A DNA stretch of 64,000 nucleotides from Tenebrio molitor (lineage: Eukaryota; Arthropoda; Insecta; Coleoptera; Tenebrionidae), in the NCBI RefSeq assembly GCF_963966145.1, contig NC_091052.1, positions 14,508,001 to 14,572,000 of the forward strand. The letters are read 5' to 3'. The notes under the pieces were generated by a model. It was not told where the DNA came from. It saw only the letters and a program-made list of their open reading frames with translations, and did no database searches. The position numbers and the translations under genes were made by a program. This document shows, piece by piece, positions 1-12,339 of the stretch (positions are counted from its first letter, which is position 1; each line of letters begins with the position of its first letter).

Positions 1-360
1 TTTCGCGGAATCTCGCGTTTTTTGTCATGATTAAATGACGAGCTTGACTAAATCCGCGAAACAACCGCGAGATGAATTAAACTGATTAAATCATCAAAAC
101 CGCGAAATGAGAGCAATTCAATTAAAAGCACTAATAGCGAGATCGATTAAAATCTATTAAAAAACCCGCGAAAAGCGCGACATCAGATGCCAAAAAAACC
201 ACGAGATTAATTAAATCCGCGGAATCAATTAAATTAAACAGCACGATCGATGAGGCGAAAACCGCGAGATTCCGCGAAAACCGCGATATTGATTAATTGG
301 ATCATTAGCGCGGATTAATGAGATAAAATGCGAGATTCCACGAAATTAAATTATCAATTG
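1..360. repeat. Degenerate array of CGCGA and ATTAA words
   Basis: About a dozen copies of C(C)GCGA followed by AAA or GATT alternate with ATTAA/ATTAAAT words, at irregular spacing of roughly 15-40 bases. Examples lie near 52, 66, 100, 165, 261, 275, 285 and 331. It reads as a decayed minisatellite that may begin before the window. The ATTAA cores also match homeodomain sites, so a regulatory role cannot be excluded. No open reading frame of interest is present. Confidence 0.6.
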
Positions 361-1364
361 TAACGCACACAGTAGAATCTTTGCCGTATTTTTAAAAATT
401 AATGATGAAAAAAATTGAATTGTTTTGGATGCACTAAAATAACGCAAAAATTTGAGGAGCTAGAAGAATTCTGAGACAACATTCCTTAATCCGTTGTCAT
501 TTAAATACTGTTGCTGAGGAATTTGGAAGGGAACGAAGTTCTGGATCTTCGGAAGTACCGCGTCCGCGAGACCAGATAATTTCACGTAAGAATCAGGAAA
601 CTGTTATTATTAAGTGTTCTGAAGGGTTGTGTCGATATCTTCCGCTTGACACCGATCTGGCCGAGATTTTTCTTTTTCGAATCAGTAACAAGATAGTAAA
701 ATCCCATAAATCCGAATTTGTAGCGAACATACCCGCCGCCCATAAAACGCTTAAAATAGTTGCTTTTCCTGTTCACTTAACTCTTTGTACCCTGACAACC
801 TGCAGTGAATTGCTGCACAGTCACGAGATAATTTTTATTCCGTCTAGCAAATACGCGAACTATTCGTACTTGCGCTTCCATGATTTGCACAACCGACTCG
901 CTTTACATAATTTCCAACATGAATTCCAAACATCCGCCATCTGTACGTACGCATTTTTTCCCATAAAACACTAAAATCAACGCGCGATTTACGACTTGTT
1001 CCGCCGAGGTCAAGATGAAGAATTCTTCGCCGCTCCGATCCCTTATCTTTTTTCGACTGCGGATCCAGTCAAGGTTGATCTCTCCTCCGTGGTGTAATGA
1101 AGTGCGAGAGGACAAACCCCGCCAGATAAATCTCGGCCACTTAACATTTCTTTGGGGACACTTGAAACGTCTCGCACAAATCATTATTAAAAAGATAAAA
1201 GTGTGAACGCATTGTTTGTCCCTACGTAGGAGCCAGAGAAATTGATTTAAATCGCGGACCAGATGGTACATACTGGGGCGGCCTGTGGGACGATTTCGTT
1301 TCACACCAACGACAAAAGCTCGTACATTAGCGACGGCCGCAGACTGATCTACGGAGCAGAATCG
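361..1364. other. Unique sequence, no gene recognised
   Basis: Upstream flank DNA. The only long open stretch is on the minus strand (903-1454, 183 codons, ATG start). It matches no family I recognise and its N-terminal part is read out of the adjacent minisatellite. No splice-site, promoter or RNA gene signature stands out. Confidence 0.5.
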
Positions 1365-1692
1365 GTACAAAAGGTTCAAAAAGCTTGACGGATTCAAAAT
1401 ATCAAGAAGGTTCAAAGATCGCAAAAGCTCCAATTGTCTAAAAGCTTGAAACATGAAAGGTTTGAAAGCTCGAAAGCTCCAAGGCGGGAAGGTTCAAAGA
1501 TCTCAAAAGCCTGAAATACTCAAAAGCTCAAACCTCAAAAGATTCAAAAGGTTCAAAAGCTCCATTCGTCAAAAAACTCCACAGGTTCAAAAAGGTTCAA
1601 AAAGCTCGGAATGTTCAAAAAGCTCGGAAGGTTCAAAAAGCTCGAAGTATTCAAAAAGCTCGAATGGTTCAAAAATTGAACTTTTCGAATAA
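1365..1692. repeat. 18-bp GGTTCAAAAAGCTCGAA minisatellite
   Basis: Best ordered at 1590-1680, where units of 18 bases (consensus GGTTCAAAAAGCTCGAA plus one base) repeat head to tail about five times. Upstream to about 1365 the same words (GGTTCAAA, AAAGCTC) continue in scrambled, decayed form. Because 18 is a multiple of 3, frames stay open through it. This explains the low-complexity reading frames on both strands (Lys/Ser-rich on plus, Glu/Leu/Phe-rich on minus), which I do not regard as genes. Confidence 0.85.
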
Positions 1693-4600
1693 AAATTAAA
1701 AAAATAGATTTGTAGTAGGAAAAACTGGGACAAAATGATTTTGTTGGAATTGTTTGTGATTTGAGTCCGGCCCTGAAGCTGTTCGTCCCGGAAACGTGTG
1801 CATGGGTTAACCGGCGTCGGTAATGTAGGAAAAATAATCAAAATACCCGCAACGGAACGGCACAATGCTTCCTCAGTATCTATACACGGACGATGTGTTT
1901 TGAATTGCCATGATAAAATGTCGCAAATGTCCATAACGCCGATCATTGCAGGTGGAAACGGCCTGGAAGATAATACAAAAGAGAAATATGAACGTAGTTG
2001 AATAAAAAGGACGCGATGTGTAGGATCAACTCGAAATTCAAATATATCACGGACGTAATCATATGTACGGTGCGAGAGGAAATTACCAAACAAAACGTCC
2101 CGCCGGTCCATAATTCAGCATCTCGATCGTGAGCGATTCTATTCGCGTTTAATTGTACAAGTTTAATTGAAGTCGTTATTTTCGGAGATGAAATGTGCGT
2201 CCGAGGATGAAATTACAGGTTTACACATTGTAACGGACGCACAAATCGAATCCGGTTTTAATTACTTCCGAAACTTGTCCAATTATTCTGGTTAATTGCG
2301 GCGAATTGTCCGCTTTTATGTAATGGGTGGTGAACAAGATTTCTTCCACAGTAAAGTCCCCCAGTAATAATTAACGACTCAAATTCGAACACTCACTCTT
2401 GATTTTATCTTCACCGAGGACGAGGAAGGCTCGAATTTAAATTAACATTATTCACCCGTCTGGAACCGAGTTTTTAATTTCCAAAAATTTATTCACTTAT
2501 TAATATCTTTTTTTCTTTCTTCCCTCAGTATGATTCTCTTCTAAAAATCAACAACACAATATTTTCATAATAAATAAGGCGTTCACATCATTGTTATGTT
2601 AATGGTACTGGGTTCACGATTTGTGAGTAAAAGCTCCTCACACTTTCCTGAAGCGTAATTTCAGCCGATGATTTATCGTCCTGAAAGTTGGGTGCGCGTG
2701 TTAGAATTATGTTCACGTATGTATAAATTATTTGGGAATATAGATTCTGGGATTTTAAGTGGATAAGGCAGAAGTAATGTTCCCCTAGCAGTAAATATCC
2801 ATTATAAAGTAATAAATAGCGCACTTACGACGGGCCCAAGAAACCCTATTCCGATTTACTGTGGCCATACATCAGCAATTAATAAAGTAGATCTGAATAA
2901 TCGCGCAGTCTGTAAAAATCGCGAGCTTTTGTGAAAGCTCGCAGCAGGAATGGTCCTGGGACGGCTCAATCCAGGCAGGAATTTTTAAAAGCTCGAGGGA
3001 TTCTGTCGGTTAATGGGCACTTGCCGGTGAAGCTTTCAGTTTTGTGCAAAGCTCGGCGCTTTTAATTAGCAGGAGCGATCCGGCCGCCGAATTCGCCTAG
3101 TCCAGCCCCTATCGATAAATAAAAATCGGAATAGAGACATTAAGACAAAGGCAGCGGCGCGAGGGGCCTCGGTCCTGCGAGCCCGCCCCCGACCACCTGA
3201 GCGAGCTTGAAGATGTAGCCGAGAGGCGAGCATGATTTAAAGTGGAGCTTATTTACGAGACTTCTTTACATAAAACATAGACGGTGCGAGTGCAGCGCCC
3301 TCGAGACAGTGGCGTGCAGGTTGCGTTCCTGCAATGCAGCAGGAGTGCGAAGTGGCAGGTGGTTCTCCGAAAGCTCCTAATAAATTTTGGATGGCGTGAA
3401 TTATGTTTACGATCGCCCCCGAATATGGGCGTGGGGGGTACCAGAACGATAAAGTAAGGAAAGTATGTACGGTCGTGGTTTATGCAAGAATTCGGGTTTC
3501 ATTAAGGATAACGGAATGCCTAATATGCAACTGCATAAACACAGTCTTGGAATTTAAACGGTGGTGTCGAGGGAGGCGGCAAAAAATTAAAATGCATCTC
3601 TGCGCGAGCAGGAAAAAATTGTGAAGCAGGTGAGAATTTCCTGCAAGCGAGCTTTCAATTTGAGCGATTTGTAATTTACAGTAGAAGATAAAGAAGTATC
3701 GGTTACGATTTATTCAGCGGCGTATCTAGTTTCCTAGTTTTAATTAGTGTTAACTAGTTGTTTATGCACAGTGTGCTTTACATTTACCATATTAAAACAT
3801 GCAGCACATGGCCGTAAATTGCATGGTGCAATTTCGCTGCGGTTTTCTCGTTTCGAAATTTACGCCGGCGGATGATTAAAAGTGTAAAAAAAAATGGTCG
3901 AGTCGTAATTGTCTTCGGGGTTGTCACGACGAAGAAAAGTTGCAGACGCGGAGTTGATGGAAAAGAACGTGGGTTAGATACCATGCATCTTTACATTACA
4001 TCTCGGCCGAGTTTATCTCCGGCAATAATTCTATCTGTCAGGTTGGTACTAGGTACAGACTGTATCTCGTCGCAAGGACAACGTTTATGTGCACAACGAA
4101 AAATGTTTAATATCAAAGAGGCGAACAGCATGGCCGTTGTCGAGACACCTACTTTTACCGTGGAAGCTGTAAATCTGCAGCGCGCGGTCACGGGAAAATG
4201 GCGAGCGGTACCGGTAGTACCGGGTGTTAGTACGTTTTGAATATCGGCGAGCATCTAAATTAGGGACGGGAGCCGATCACAAATGAAGCCATTTTCAAAT
4301 TTGTTTATGGAGTGGCCAAATTTGGTGTCGTTGTTTGTAAAATATCCCGTGGGTTGATGCGAACAATAGCTCGTATTTCAGGAAAATGGCGATTGTAAAT
4401 CTTGTCCCGGGCGTTTGCTTGCTAATGTACCGGCTTCACTTCACAGAATTGTATATGGTGGAGAGCCGATCGCCAACAATGAACGCCACATGGGCGGACG
4501 CTCCCGACACGGACAAAGACACGCTTTTTCAAAAACGACCCGATTACAACGATCAAATCGTCACAGTTTTTTTCTACCGCAAGGGTCAACTTGTGAGCCC

Positions 4601-4904
4601 ATTCTTATAAGATCATAATATGTTTCGCGCTTTTTCAACGTCTTCCAAATTCTTTTCTTGCACTTTTCTACTCCTTTCCACTACCAGAGTGCGGTGACGA
4701 ATTTCTTTATTAAAATCAGTAAGAAAACTAGGAAAACCAAAATTTGAAAAATCTTGTAAAGTACAGTTGGATGTATAGTCGTACTGCTTCCAAAAATGAT
4801 ACTCTCATCAGCATCATAATATTATGTAGGGGTTAAAGAGAATTTCCTAAGTACATAACAATTTATCAAAATTTTTGATTTTTTTAATTATCTTAGAAAA
4901 TACG
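1693..4904. other. Upstream intergenic DNA without recognised gene
   Basis: Mixed sequence. The part at about 2830-3400 is GC-richer and looks unique (no internal repeats), as does 4000-4260. A minus-strand frame of 174 codons (1587-2111, ATG start) ends inside the minisatellite. No known protein family, tRNA or snRNA is seen. Candidate cis-regulatory DNA only by position upstream of Ubx. Confidence 0.45.
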
Positions 4905-6128
4905 ATTGAAAAAATCTAGAGTAGGTGTATTAGAAAAAAATCTACAGAAGATCAGAAAAATCTAGAATGGAGCAGAAAAAATCCACAGAAGATCAGAAAA
5001 AAATCTAGTGCAAATAAGAAAAAATCTAGGGTAGATTAGAAAAGATCTACAGTAGATTAGAAAAAATCTAGAGTAGATGAGAAGAAAAAAACTAGAGGAG
5101 ATTAGAAAATTTTAAAGTAGATTAGAAAAAATCTACAGAAAATTAGAAAAAATTCACAGAAGATCAGAAAAAAATCTAGTGCAGACTAGAAAAAATCTAG
5201 GGTAGATTAGAAAAGATCTACAGTACATTAGAAAAAATCTAGAGTAGATGAGAAAAAAAAACTAGAGTAGATTAGAAAAATCTAAAGTAAATTAGAAAAA
5301 ATCCACAGAAGATCAGAAAAAAATCTAGTGCAGATTAAAAAAAATCTAGGGTAGATTAGAAAAGATCTACAGTAGATTAGAAAAAATCTAGAGTAGATTC
5401 GAAAAAATCTAGAGCATTGCAGAAAAATCTAGATTAGAAAAAATCTACAGAAAATTAAAAAAAATCAACAGAAGATCAGAAAAAAATCTAGTGCAGATTA
5501 GAAAAAATCTAGGGTAGATTAGAAAAAATCTACAGAAAATTAGAAAAAATCCCCAAAAGATCAGAAAAAAATCTAGTGCAGATAAGAAAAAATCTTGGGT
5601 AGATTAGAAAAGATCTACAGTAGATTAGAAAAAATCTATAATAGATGAGAAAAAAACTAGAGTAGATTAGAAAATTTTAAAGTACATTAGAAAAAATCTA
5701 CAGAAAATTAGAAAAAATCCACAAAGATCAGAAAAAAATCTAGTGCAGATTAGAAAAAATCTAGAGTAGATGAGAAAAAAAAACTAGAGTAGATTAGAAA
5801 AATCTAAAGTAAATTAGAAAAAATCCACAGATCAGAAAAAAATCTACTGCAGATTAAAAAAAAATTAGGGTAGATTAGAAAAGATCTACAGTAGATTAGA
5901 AAAAATCTAGAGTAGATTCGAAAAAATCTAGAGCAGATCAGAAAACTCTAGATTAGAAAAAAAATCTACAGAAAATTAGAAAAAATCCACAGAAGATCAG
6001 AAAAAAATCTAGTGCAGATCGGAAAAAATCTAGGGTAGATTAGAAAAGATCTGCAATAGATTAGAAAAAAAAAACTAGAGTAGAAAAATCTAAAGTAGAT
6101 TAGAAAAAATGTAGACTAGATTTGAAAA
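4905..6128. repeat. 21-bp AT-rich minisatellite with higher-order repeat
   Basis: Monomers of about 20-22 bases of the type AGATTAGAAAAAATCTAGAGT fill 1.2 kb. Variant monomers recur in a fixed order. The marker ATCCACAGAAGATCAG variant is found at about 4981, 5152, 5301, 5464, 5549, 5717, 5823 and 5985. Its spacings (171, 149, 163, 85, 168, 106, 162) are close to 8, 7, 8, 4, 8, 5 and 8 monomers. This implies amplification of an eight-monomer block. Many monomers contain the palindromes TCTAGA or AGATCT, so strands can fold. No coding potential. Confidence 0.9.
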
Positions 6129-6467
6129 TGTATTCTCAACTAAAACTAAATATTTTGACAAGATTTTGGAAAAATTGTGTATAAAATGGAGACGTTTCAA
6201 GTGAAGAGAAATAACATTTTATAAAATGATTTGTTATTTTGAAAAATATGATTTGACGGTTATCTAGTGACGAAAATTTCTTTTTATTAACTGTCACATT
6301 TGTAACAGTCTGAAAAAAACATTTTTGACATCTCAGAAGGTCCAATTTGGATAAAAAAACAAAACTGTCCAACATTGGTAAGTAATTTCGTAGTTTAGAA
6401 GAATCTGTAAATTGTTCAGATGAAAATGAAAGATGAGAAAAAATAAAATTTCTTCTAAAAATTTTTG
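6129..6467. other. AT-rich spacer
   Basis: AT-rich sequence between the minisatellite and the foldback element. I see no gene, RNA or ordered repeat in it. Confidence 0.5.
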
Positions 6468-6758
6468 GGTAATTGTTTTAGTTAGGTACTTTTTTTCGCG
6501 TTTTTTCTGGACAGACACCCTTAGGGCGTCCTCCTACATCGTTTCCGACCACTCAATCCTTGTGCAAATGCCCTTGTTTTTCTTTCTTGTTGTGTTTCAA
6601 GGTCGAGTCAAGGTCGCATCAATGTCTAGTATAACTAAAGGGCAAGGAAAATTAATTTGCACAAGGTTTGAGTGGTGGGAAACGATGTGGGAGGCCCTAA
6701 GGGTGTCTGGCCAGAAAAAAAGTGAAAATTCGACAAGTAACTAAAGTAAACAATGACC
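6468..6758. mobile_element. Foldback MITE, older copy
   Basis: Almost the whole 291-bp element is an inverted repeat. The left arm starts GGTAATTGTTTTAGTTAG and the right arm ends CTAAAGTAAACAATGACC. Internal arm blocks include CTGG(A/C)CAGACACCCTTAGGGC and CATCGTTTCC(G/C)ACCACTCAA. A second copy of equal length and the same arm sequence lies at 40338-40626. The arms are more diverged here than in that copy, so this insertion is probably older. It has no coding capacity and is a non-autonomous DNA element. The family name is not known to me. Confidence 0.85.
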
Positions 6759-8641
6759 AATTTTTAAAAATAGGTATTGTATTTTTTTGGAAAGTATAAT
6801 TTGATACTTTTGTAAAAATTAATTTTATTTTGGAAGCCATTTAGTGTGGCATTTCTCAAAGAAGCAAACAATAGTTGAGAATTTTTCAAAAATGTGTCAA
6901 AACTTTTGGAAATTAAGTATAATTTTTGAAAAACTAATCCAAGATTTCTTGTTTTATCACAAAATCATTGCGGTTTTGAGAATTTTCTTCCAAAGAAAGA
7001 GTTTTGAAAAACTGGCCCAAAAACATCTCTCTAATGTTACTTATTGTCATGTTGTCGGCGCGCTGTTGCCACTTCTTCCATTGTAACTGAACGCGGAGTC
7101 GACTCAAGTGCACCCAATCTAAACTCGATTAGTAACGATTACATTGAACATTCCCTCGTATAAACACCTAACGTAAATATTATTCCCCTGGTAATAAATA
7201 AAAAAAAAAGTTTTTGCAAACATCTACAGACGGCAAGCGTCATCATTACACAGCTGTTTATTATTTTATCGATCCGACCACATTTTTATCGTCTCCACCG
7301 TATCAATATCTGATCGTCTCGATTGTTCAAAAAAAAACTTCACTCTCCTCCCATTCCGAATCAGATTCGTTTTTGTCGATTCGTAATTAAGTCGAGTCGC
7401 TACTTTTTGCCTCACTTGGACGATTTACGAGCGACTAATTTTTGTAAACACGCGGATTTGTCATAGATAAGGCTAAGAGTCGAATGTTGTTCGTAAAATT
7501 CTTCTCAAACGGTCATTAGTGACAGGTGTTTACACCTGATCGATTGATCGGAGCGACTCGCCTGAAAATAATAAACATTCGCAGTTAATTTGTTAGGAAA
7601 GCGATAAATTTACAGTTTAAATATTCATCCTGTGCGGTTAACGTTGCGTTTAAACGCGAGCTGCATAAGGAATTTTCTATTAGTGCATATAAAAATAATA
7701 GCGCGAGATAATCACAATCTCACGTTTTTCCAACAGTTAAAACACCCCTCGCATGATTTAGACTGATCTACGGTGTAAAAATTTTCATTGAAGTGTTGTA
7801 ATTATTCGATCGATCCTGAGCCACACGAAAGTCACGATAAATGTTGATTAATGGCTTCCTGCTCAAGAATGTTGTCAAAAGAAATCTTTTCGTCCGATAA
7901 ATAACACGAAACGTACACCTTAAAATATAAATAATTGAAATTCTAATTCATTCCACATAATTCAACGATCACGTCAGGTGGAAAACCTTGTGGTGGATTC
8001 GAAGCTTTCGGTGACTTTTCGAGTGATTTTTTCCAATTGTTATAAATACATTTATCGAGTAACAATATTTCATTCTTGAGGAAACAGTCGCAATTAAGCC
8101 ATTAATTTCATGCTCGTAAAAGATACTGTTTTACGATCAAGATCAAAAGTTCAGAGCAATAATAACAACAATAAATCACAACACTCAAGATGATAGATAT
8201 TTATGCTTCCATGTTATTAAGTCAATCAACCGCTGCAAGTTAAGGCTTCAACAGACTTAAACTATCGAATTGAGACTTTTAACAGTCTCGACAACAAAAC
8301 AACTCCGATTTTTTCTGCACCAGGATCAATCAACTCTCTTCAGACTGTTTACTCTGGATTACGAGTGGAGTGGGCCCAACCCTTTACCTGTTAGAACCAC
8401 CCCCGAGGGAGAGATTGTTCATAGTTCTTGCGCGTGGGTCGACTACTTTCCTCATCCCCGTAGGCCAAAATCCGTTGAATTATTAGATGGTGATAGTGAA
8501 AAGCGTGTAGCTGTCAATTAACACACACTAAAAAAGATTTTTTCTATTTGTAATTACAAAAAAACAAATCAATGTTGGTTTAGATCGAGGAGGTGAAACT
8601 GCAACTGTTACAGAACTGGTTCTCAAATCAAACAATTTTCT
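6759..8641. other. Intergenic DNA, no gene recognised
   Basis: 6.76-7.05 kb is AT-rich. 7.05-8.2 kb is unique-looking, with many ATTA and TTTAT cores and several CGATCGAT words. An 83-codon plus-strand frame at 8270-8521 (non-ATG opening) looks protein-like in composition but matches nothing I recognise. Confidence 0.45.
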
Positions 8642-9800
8642 AGTCAAGGTTATTTTCGGTACTATAAATAGTTTGTAGGACGCAGATCCAGGCGTCTTGC
8701 TGGATGGTTGATAATTACAATTGCTCCTGAACTGCAGTATGCGCTGATGCATCATTTTGAGTGAATTAGCGATACAATTTTTATCTTTACGAGGAATTAA
8801 AAACATGATTTGTCACTTCAATAAGACTCAAATCCTGACATCTTATTGGATAACTTGTTTTTGTAACACAAATGCAAAATATTTTCTTTGCAAGTTGTTT
8901 TCTCATCTAACCACCCTTGAATGGGGGATTACAATAAAAAATTAAAAACTCGCCCTTCTCCCTTATTCGGGGCTAAATCACAAGCTTTTTCACCTCGCTT
9001 CACATTACAGACATTTTCGAAAAGATCATTTTGATAAACTTATATCAAATCTAGATATCTGCGTCTTTTATTGCACAAACTGGACTTCATGAAGGTATTT
9101 TCAAAATTCAAAATTGTTCAAAAACATTCTGTGAATAGTTTGTGGGACTCAGGTACAAATGTCTTGCTGGTAGAATAAGTTCTGACATTATTTTGGACGA
9201 ATCAAGGAAAAAAAGATTTTGGATTAAATGGATGACTTTTTGGATATTTATCTGTACGTTTCATTGGACAATTTATGTTAGTGAATCTGCACTTTAACCA
9301 GTGCCATATGAGGTTTTCCATTACCTTGCACTAGACGAAAGTAGAAATTAAGTAGAAGAAAATTCATAATAAATTGTTTTAGTCAAGATTATTTTCTCTA
9401 TACTCTACAAAGAGTTTGTAGGATTCAGGTCAGGAAATCTTGCTGGCATGGTTCGTTTTTATGAATTACAACTAAAATATTTTTCCATAATGCATCATAA
9501 AAACTTCTTGGCATTCTTGGTAAGCAATTTATGTTGGTTTGTAACGTCGCAGTGCTTTCACCGTTTCAATGTGAGCTTGCGCACCATCTTGCACAATCCA
9601 GAAATAACTGTACAGTTTCAAAAAGTCCTAATTAATTTTTCTGGTCAAGATTATTTGCTGTACAGTCTTGTAACGACAAAAATGTTTCTTGATAACGAAT
9701 TAAATCTTCCGAGAGTTCTTGTTGGACAATTTATTTATATTGGTTGGTAATCGCTGCACTTTCACCGTTGCAATGTGAGGTTACACACCATCTTTCACAA
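8642..9800 (-). mobile_element. Repeated, decayed DDE-transposase-like segments
   Basis: Three diverged units share ordered blocks. AGTCAAG(G/A)TTATTTT occurs near 8642, 9381 and 9644. A block of type GTTTGTAGGATTCAGGTC..CTTGCTGG occurs near 8670, 9138 and 9413. A block of type GCACTTTCACCGTTGCAATGTGAGG occurs near 9290, 9553 and 9748. Read on the minus strand, the last block gives peptides of the pattern DG-x-x-(P/A)H-(I/M)-x-x-VK (for example VQDGAQAHIETVKALRR). This resembles the second catalytic-Asp region (QDGAPAH) of mariner/Tc1-type transposases. The frames are broken throughout. The tandem arrangement is odd for a simple transposon. The repeat is certain; the transposase origin is an inference. 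Confidence 0.4.
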
Positions 9801-12339
9801 TTGAGAAATCACTTTAATAAATTTAAATCGGAGAAAATATGTATGGGGCAAGGCCTTAATGTTTTCAACCTGACCACTCTCAAAAATAGGGTAATATATT
9901 TTTTTCATATTTAGTTGTTAAGGGTAATTAGATACAGGGGTAATTTTTTCCACCCCCAAAAAGCTCATGTTTGGAACAGTTGAGTAATTTTCACCCAAAA
10001 TTGATTGAGAATCGTTTCTTGTGGATAATTCTGTTCCTCGCGGCAAAAATATTTCGAACAAATCACCCTCCCGCGGAACCTACGCCGTCGTAAACCTTTG
10101 GGCCCCGAGCTGCGCCCCTAAATCTGCCTAGAAGTCGCCCATCACCCCATAAACAAGATCTCCGTTTGCACTAGTTGTTAAAAAAATCCTCAACGGTAAT
10201 GAGAAAACCATGTGTGGTGTTTCACTGAATGGCGCGAGATGTCTGAAATATTTACTGGGGCCGGTGAACCTGGCCAACCAGCCGAGCCCGGAGCATTCGA
10301 AGGAAATAAACCAGTCTTTCTGGCTCCTGCCAGCGGAAAAAAAACCAAAACAACGACAACTCAAAACTGAGCGATATTTTTTTGTGTGCTCTTCGTTAAC
10401 TGATCGATTACACATCGGGAGTTTTTTTTGTTGGGCGATAAATCGTCGGCCGGAGATTGCGTGCGAAGAAGTAAATGATGGGCGAGGGTCTCCGATATAT
10501 TTCCCGGAGTAATTTACATGCTTGACATACATGCATTACCAGGTAGCTAAGTACAAGTTTCATGTGAGTTTATTATTTATCCGGTGATTCCGGGCGTTTC
10601 TCATCGACGGCCCGGACTCGCCTGGATGAGATTAAGTTTCAAGAAGATGGCGATGTTGATGGCCGCGACTCGCCGCAAATCCTCCACTTATCTAGACACA
10701 CCTCGACGACAAGAACTAGATAAATCCGTCGAGGAATTTTTACCACCGCTGGACTTTTTGCGCTTTCGGGGTGGATTTAATGCGGACAAATATTTGGAGG
10801 GCGATCGATCGAAGCTCAATTAAAGTAAACAACCTCGGCTAATTGACGTGAACAGGTATTACCCGCCATCCGGGTGCATATTTAATGGTAAGTGATGTCA
10901 ATAGGGGTTAAATGGTATTTAACAGGTGCTAGTGTCGATCCTGAAATATGCACCGGGATTGTGGCCAAAATGCGCACATGCATGCACTGTGAAGATTTTT
11001 TCCAGGAGCGTTTAACATTCATGGAGCGTTCCGGGGCTGTTAGCAATTTGATGCGAGACCTTCGGAGGCGTTTCTGCATAATTAAGAGAATTTAATAAGA
11101 GCGTTCGGAAAGTGTTCGGATTGTTGAAAAATAAGGGTGCAGGTCCGAGAGGGTAATAACGAGGCGACGGGGCAAGTGTGAACAGAGAGGGTGTAATTCC
11201 GGGCCACCTAAACCATTTTAGTAATTTTATACTGTTTACCATTTCTGCGGCGATACATCTCTGGAATGGCTTATTCCGCAGTGTTCGTATATCCCTCTTG
11301 GCTCCTTACTTTGCCGGGCAGCGCCATCAAATTGCAGTGATAAATTTAACTAACGTCTCCCCTCCGACTTGCGCCACATTTCATACCGTTCCTCTTATCT
11401 CTTTTCCCCAACAGCGAAAGCAATCCACTCTGCCGCCTCTTCGTTTTCTCTCGGGTTAATTAAACTTTTGATCGTTTCGTACAATGAATGTTATGTTTGT
11501 CTTTGGATACCTGGGATGTTCGGCGAGTAATGGCCGACGAGAGCCCCACGGAGCGGAGGGGTGCGGAGGGAGCGGCCGGGATGCTGAGGGAGCGCGTCAG
11601 GGACGGACACGCGAAGAAGTCTGTCTTTTCACGACGATTTTTTTTTAAGAAAAAGACTTTCATTTCATTCTGTTTCAAGTTCTTTCCTCCAGAAGAGTTT
11701 TTTCCTTTTGCAAATGGTACTCAGTCTTGATCCCATCATATTTTCTAAACTTCCATTTTGAAAATAAAATGCTAATAAGTCACACATTTGGGCGAAGAAA
11801 CATGTCTTCTTCCTTTAGCTGTACTCAGTGAGTTGATTTTTTTCAAAAAAGAGTCACGCAATATGTAAAAAATAAATAAATAACAGTGTAATGTGTGTGT
11901 ATTCATTTTAATTTTCTTCAGAAATTTTGAAATATTTTTGTTTTGCAGATGTTGCTTCGAGTCGAGTACCTAAGTGTTTTCAAAAAATAACAAAAGTGTC
12001 TATTTTTCCATTTTTTACACTAAGGTACCAAGAAATTAAATATTTTCGGGCTGGAAACGAGCACTCCAAGAAATATCCTTTTTGTAGCTCTATTCAGCTG
12101 ATCGTTTTTTTTTTTCCAAAAAGTGAATTCGGAAACTTGAACTCTTTTTGATTCGAATCAAATTAATTTTTTCAAAAAATGCTATAATGACTTCATTTCA
12201 TTCATCATTGAACCCAAGATGCTAACAGATCAGATATGATTTATGAACTAAGAAATATTTCTTCTGAAGCTCTTCTTTCTTTAAAAACTTCTTTACAAAA
12301 CAAGGCCCATTTTTTCGTGGAGATAAATTTTTTTTTTAA
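9801..12339. other. Unique, GC-richer upstream block
   Basis: 10.0-11.6 kb is richer in GC than its surroundings and free of obvious repeats, which fits conserved regulatory DNA. A minus-strand ATG frame of 134 codons (10128-10532) and an overlapping 100-codon plus frame cover the same bases. Neither shows a recognisable domain or splice-site context, so I do not call a gene. 11.7-12.3 kb is AT-rich and grades into the tandem array. Confidence 0.45.

Noticed and set aside
10128..10532. 134-codon minus-strand ATG frame
   Set aside because: No recognisable family, an overlapping 100-codon frame on the other strand and no splice or promoter context. Likely chance in GC-moderate DNA, though unproven.
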